Below, in pieces: positions 4,971-5,918 of a stretch of 5,918 nt of DNA; within the stretch, counting starts at the first letter, position 1; every line of letters begins with the position of its first letter. Both the position numbers and the translations under genes were made by a program. The stretch is taken from assembly GCA_026786125.1 (NCBI GenBank), contig JAJAYU010000325.1, positions 1 to 5,918 on the forward strand, in the 5' to 3' direction. The stretch comes from Chamaesiphon sp. GTDB taxonomy: Bacteria; Cyanobacteriota; Cyanobacteriia; Cyanobacteriales; Chamaesiphonaceae. Below the pieces are notes generated by a model. That model searched no databases. It had not been told where the DNA came from and saw nothing but the letters and a program-made list of their open reading frames with translations.

Positions 4971-5918
4971 CTAGCGCATACTTTGTTTTTTCTCTGCTTT
5001 GAGATCGCGACTACTGGCAGCACTGAGTTCGGCATCTAGCAGGGTTTTACCTGTGGCGGCTAGATAGACATCATCCAAACTAGGTCGGGATTGGGAGATT
5101 CCGAAGATGGGTAATTCGGCTGCTTTTAATGACTGCTGAATTGTCATTAGTACGTCGGGATCTGGTGTAACTACTAAATTAAGCGCGTTAGCTTGATTGG
5201 GATTAACAATCGCCGCCTGCACACAAGGCAATTCGCTGAGTAGATGCCTCGCTTTTTCCGCTTCAGCAGGCGGTGTAAATTCCCGAATTCGGAGCGTAAT
5301 TCGATCTCCACCTAAGCGATTTTTCAGTGTAGATGGCGTACCTTCGGCGATAACCAATCCTCGATCGATAATACCAACTCGATCGGCTAAAGCGTCCACT
5401 TCTTCGAGATAATGACTGGTAATGATGATCGTAGTCCCACTCGCTCTTAGCTGGCGTAAAAAGTCCCACACAACTACCCGACTTTCAATATCCAATCCTA
5501 CTGTTGGTTCGTCTAGTACCAGCACTTCTGGCTGATGTAGCAACCCTGCCGCCAAATCAATACGCCGCTTTAGACCCCCAGAATAGGTGCCTGTTTTTTT
5601 GTCGGCATAGCTATGTAGATCTAGCACTTCAAGTAGCACCTCGATCCGTTGCTTGGCTTCTCGCTTGGGAATATGATACAGTGCGGCTTGGAGTTCGAGC
5701 AATTCTCGACCTGTCAGGATTTTGTCGAGGGCGACTTCCTGAGCGACATATCCTAGCCTTTTCCTGGCTTCGCGGGGCTGTTCGAGGACAGAAACACCGC
5801 CGATTTCGATCAAGCCGCTATCGGGCTTTGCCAGAGTACATAGACTGCGTATGGTGGTAGTTTTTCCTGCTCCATTCGGCCCTAGTAGAGCAAATATTTC
5901 ACCGTGATTGACCTGGAA
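4971..5918 (-). CDS. ABC transporter ATP-binding protein, DrrA-type, N-terminus cut by window edge
   Basis: The frame is open to the right edge, giving 315 residues that lack only the first few tens. It is the cytoplasmic ATPase of an ABC-2 exporter. In visible-residue numbering the motifs are Walker A GPNGAGKT (13-20), Q-loop YVAQE (Q60), signature YSGGLKRR (112-119, the SGG variant common in DrrA-like proteins), Walker B VLVLDEP (132-138; D136, E137), D-loop GLD (141-143) and switch histidine H169 (ITSH). All catalytic residues are present. The C-terminal part (about 205-300) ends in SLDDVYLAATGKTL, typical of the extra C-terminal domain (DUF4162-like) of DrrA-type ATPases. A TTG at 5811-5813 could be mistaken for a start, but coding continues upstream through Walker A, so it is an internal leucine. 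The permease follows 113 bp downstream. Drug, lipid or glycan export are all possible; none is shown by the sequence. Confidence 0.95.
   Translation of the reverse strand, partial: FQVNHGEIFALLGPNGAGKTTTIRSLCTLAKPDSGLIEIGGVSVLEQPREARKRLGYVAQEVALDKILTGRELLELQAALYHIPKREAKQRIEVLLEVLDLHSYADKKTGTYSGGLKRRIDLAAGLLHQPEVLVLDEPTVGLDIESRVVVWDFLRQLRASGTTIIITSHYLEEVDALADRVGIIDRGLVIAEGTPSTLKNRLGGDRITLRIREFTPPAEAEKARHLLSELPCVQAAIVNPNQANALNLVVTPDPDVLMTIQQSLKAAELPIFGISQSRPSLDDVYLAATGKTLLDAELSAASSRDLKAEKKQSMR

Noticed and set aside
5504..5860. 118-residue open frame on the plus strand
   Set aside because: It lies antisense to the conserved ABC ATPase motifs, and its translation has no recognisable features.

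Overview
The window looks like a piece of a cyanobacterial chromosome. The evidence is one complete HIP1 octamer (172-179), 14 copies of its CGATCG core in 5.9 kb where about one or two would be expected by chance, heptameric short tandem repeats between genes, palindrome-rich intergenic elements, and proteins whose layout resembles cyanobacterial relatives. I cannot fix the genus from this sequence.

Layout from left to right. A class I/II PLP-dependent aminotransferase runs leftward off the left edge (1-593, minus, N-terminal 197 residues seen). A 277-bp divergent intergenic region follows. Next is a small secreted single-domain DUF11 protein (871-1407, plus). It converges on a CPBP-family intramembrane protease with a large extracytoplasmic N-terminal domain (1627-3225, minus); between them lies a 149-bp palindromic, MITE-like element holding a terminator-like hairpin. 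Divergent from the protease, 39 bp away, is a 59-residue two-helix membrane miniprotein (3265-3444, plus). Then comes a structured 78-bp inverted-repeat element and a run of TTMACCA heptamers. The right third is a leftward gene cluster. In order of transcription it holds an ABC ATPase of the DrrA type (4971-5918, running off the right edge), its ABC-2 permease partner (3964-4857), and a small secreted protein of unknown role (3576-3890).

How the genes fit together. The ATPase and permease almost certainly form one ABC-2 exporter; its substrate cannot be read from the sequence. The small secreted protein may be cotranscribed with it. The aminotransferase, the DUF11 protein and the protease with its divergent miniprotein are separate transcription units with no evident shared pathway. 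I see no CRISPR array, tRNA, rRNA, intact transposase or defence system. The most interesting material is the miniprotein/protease pair and the four intergenic repeat elements, one of which sits inside the ABC operon and obscures the permease start codon.
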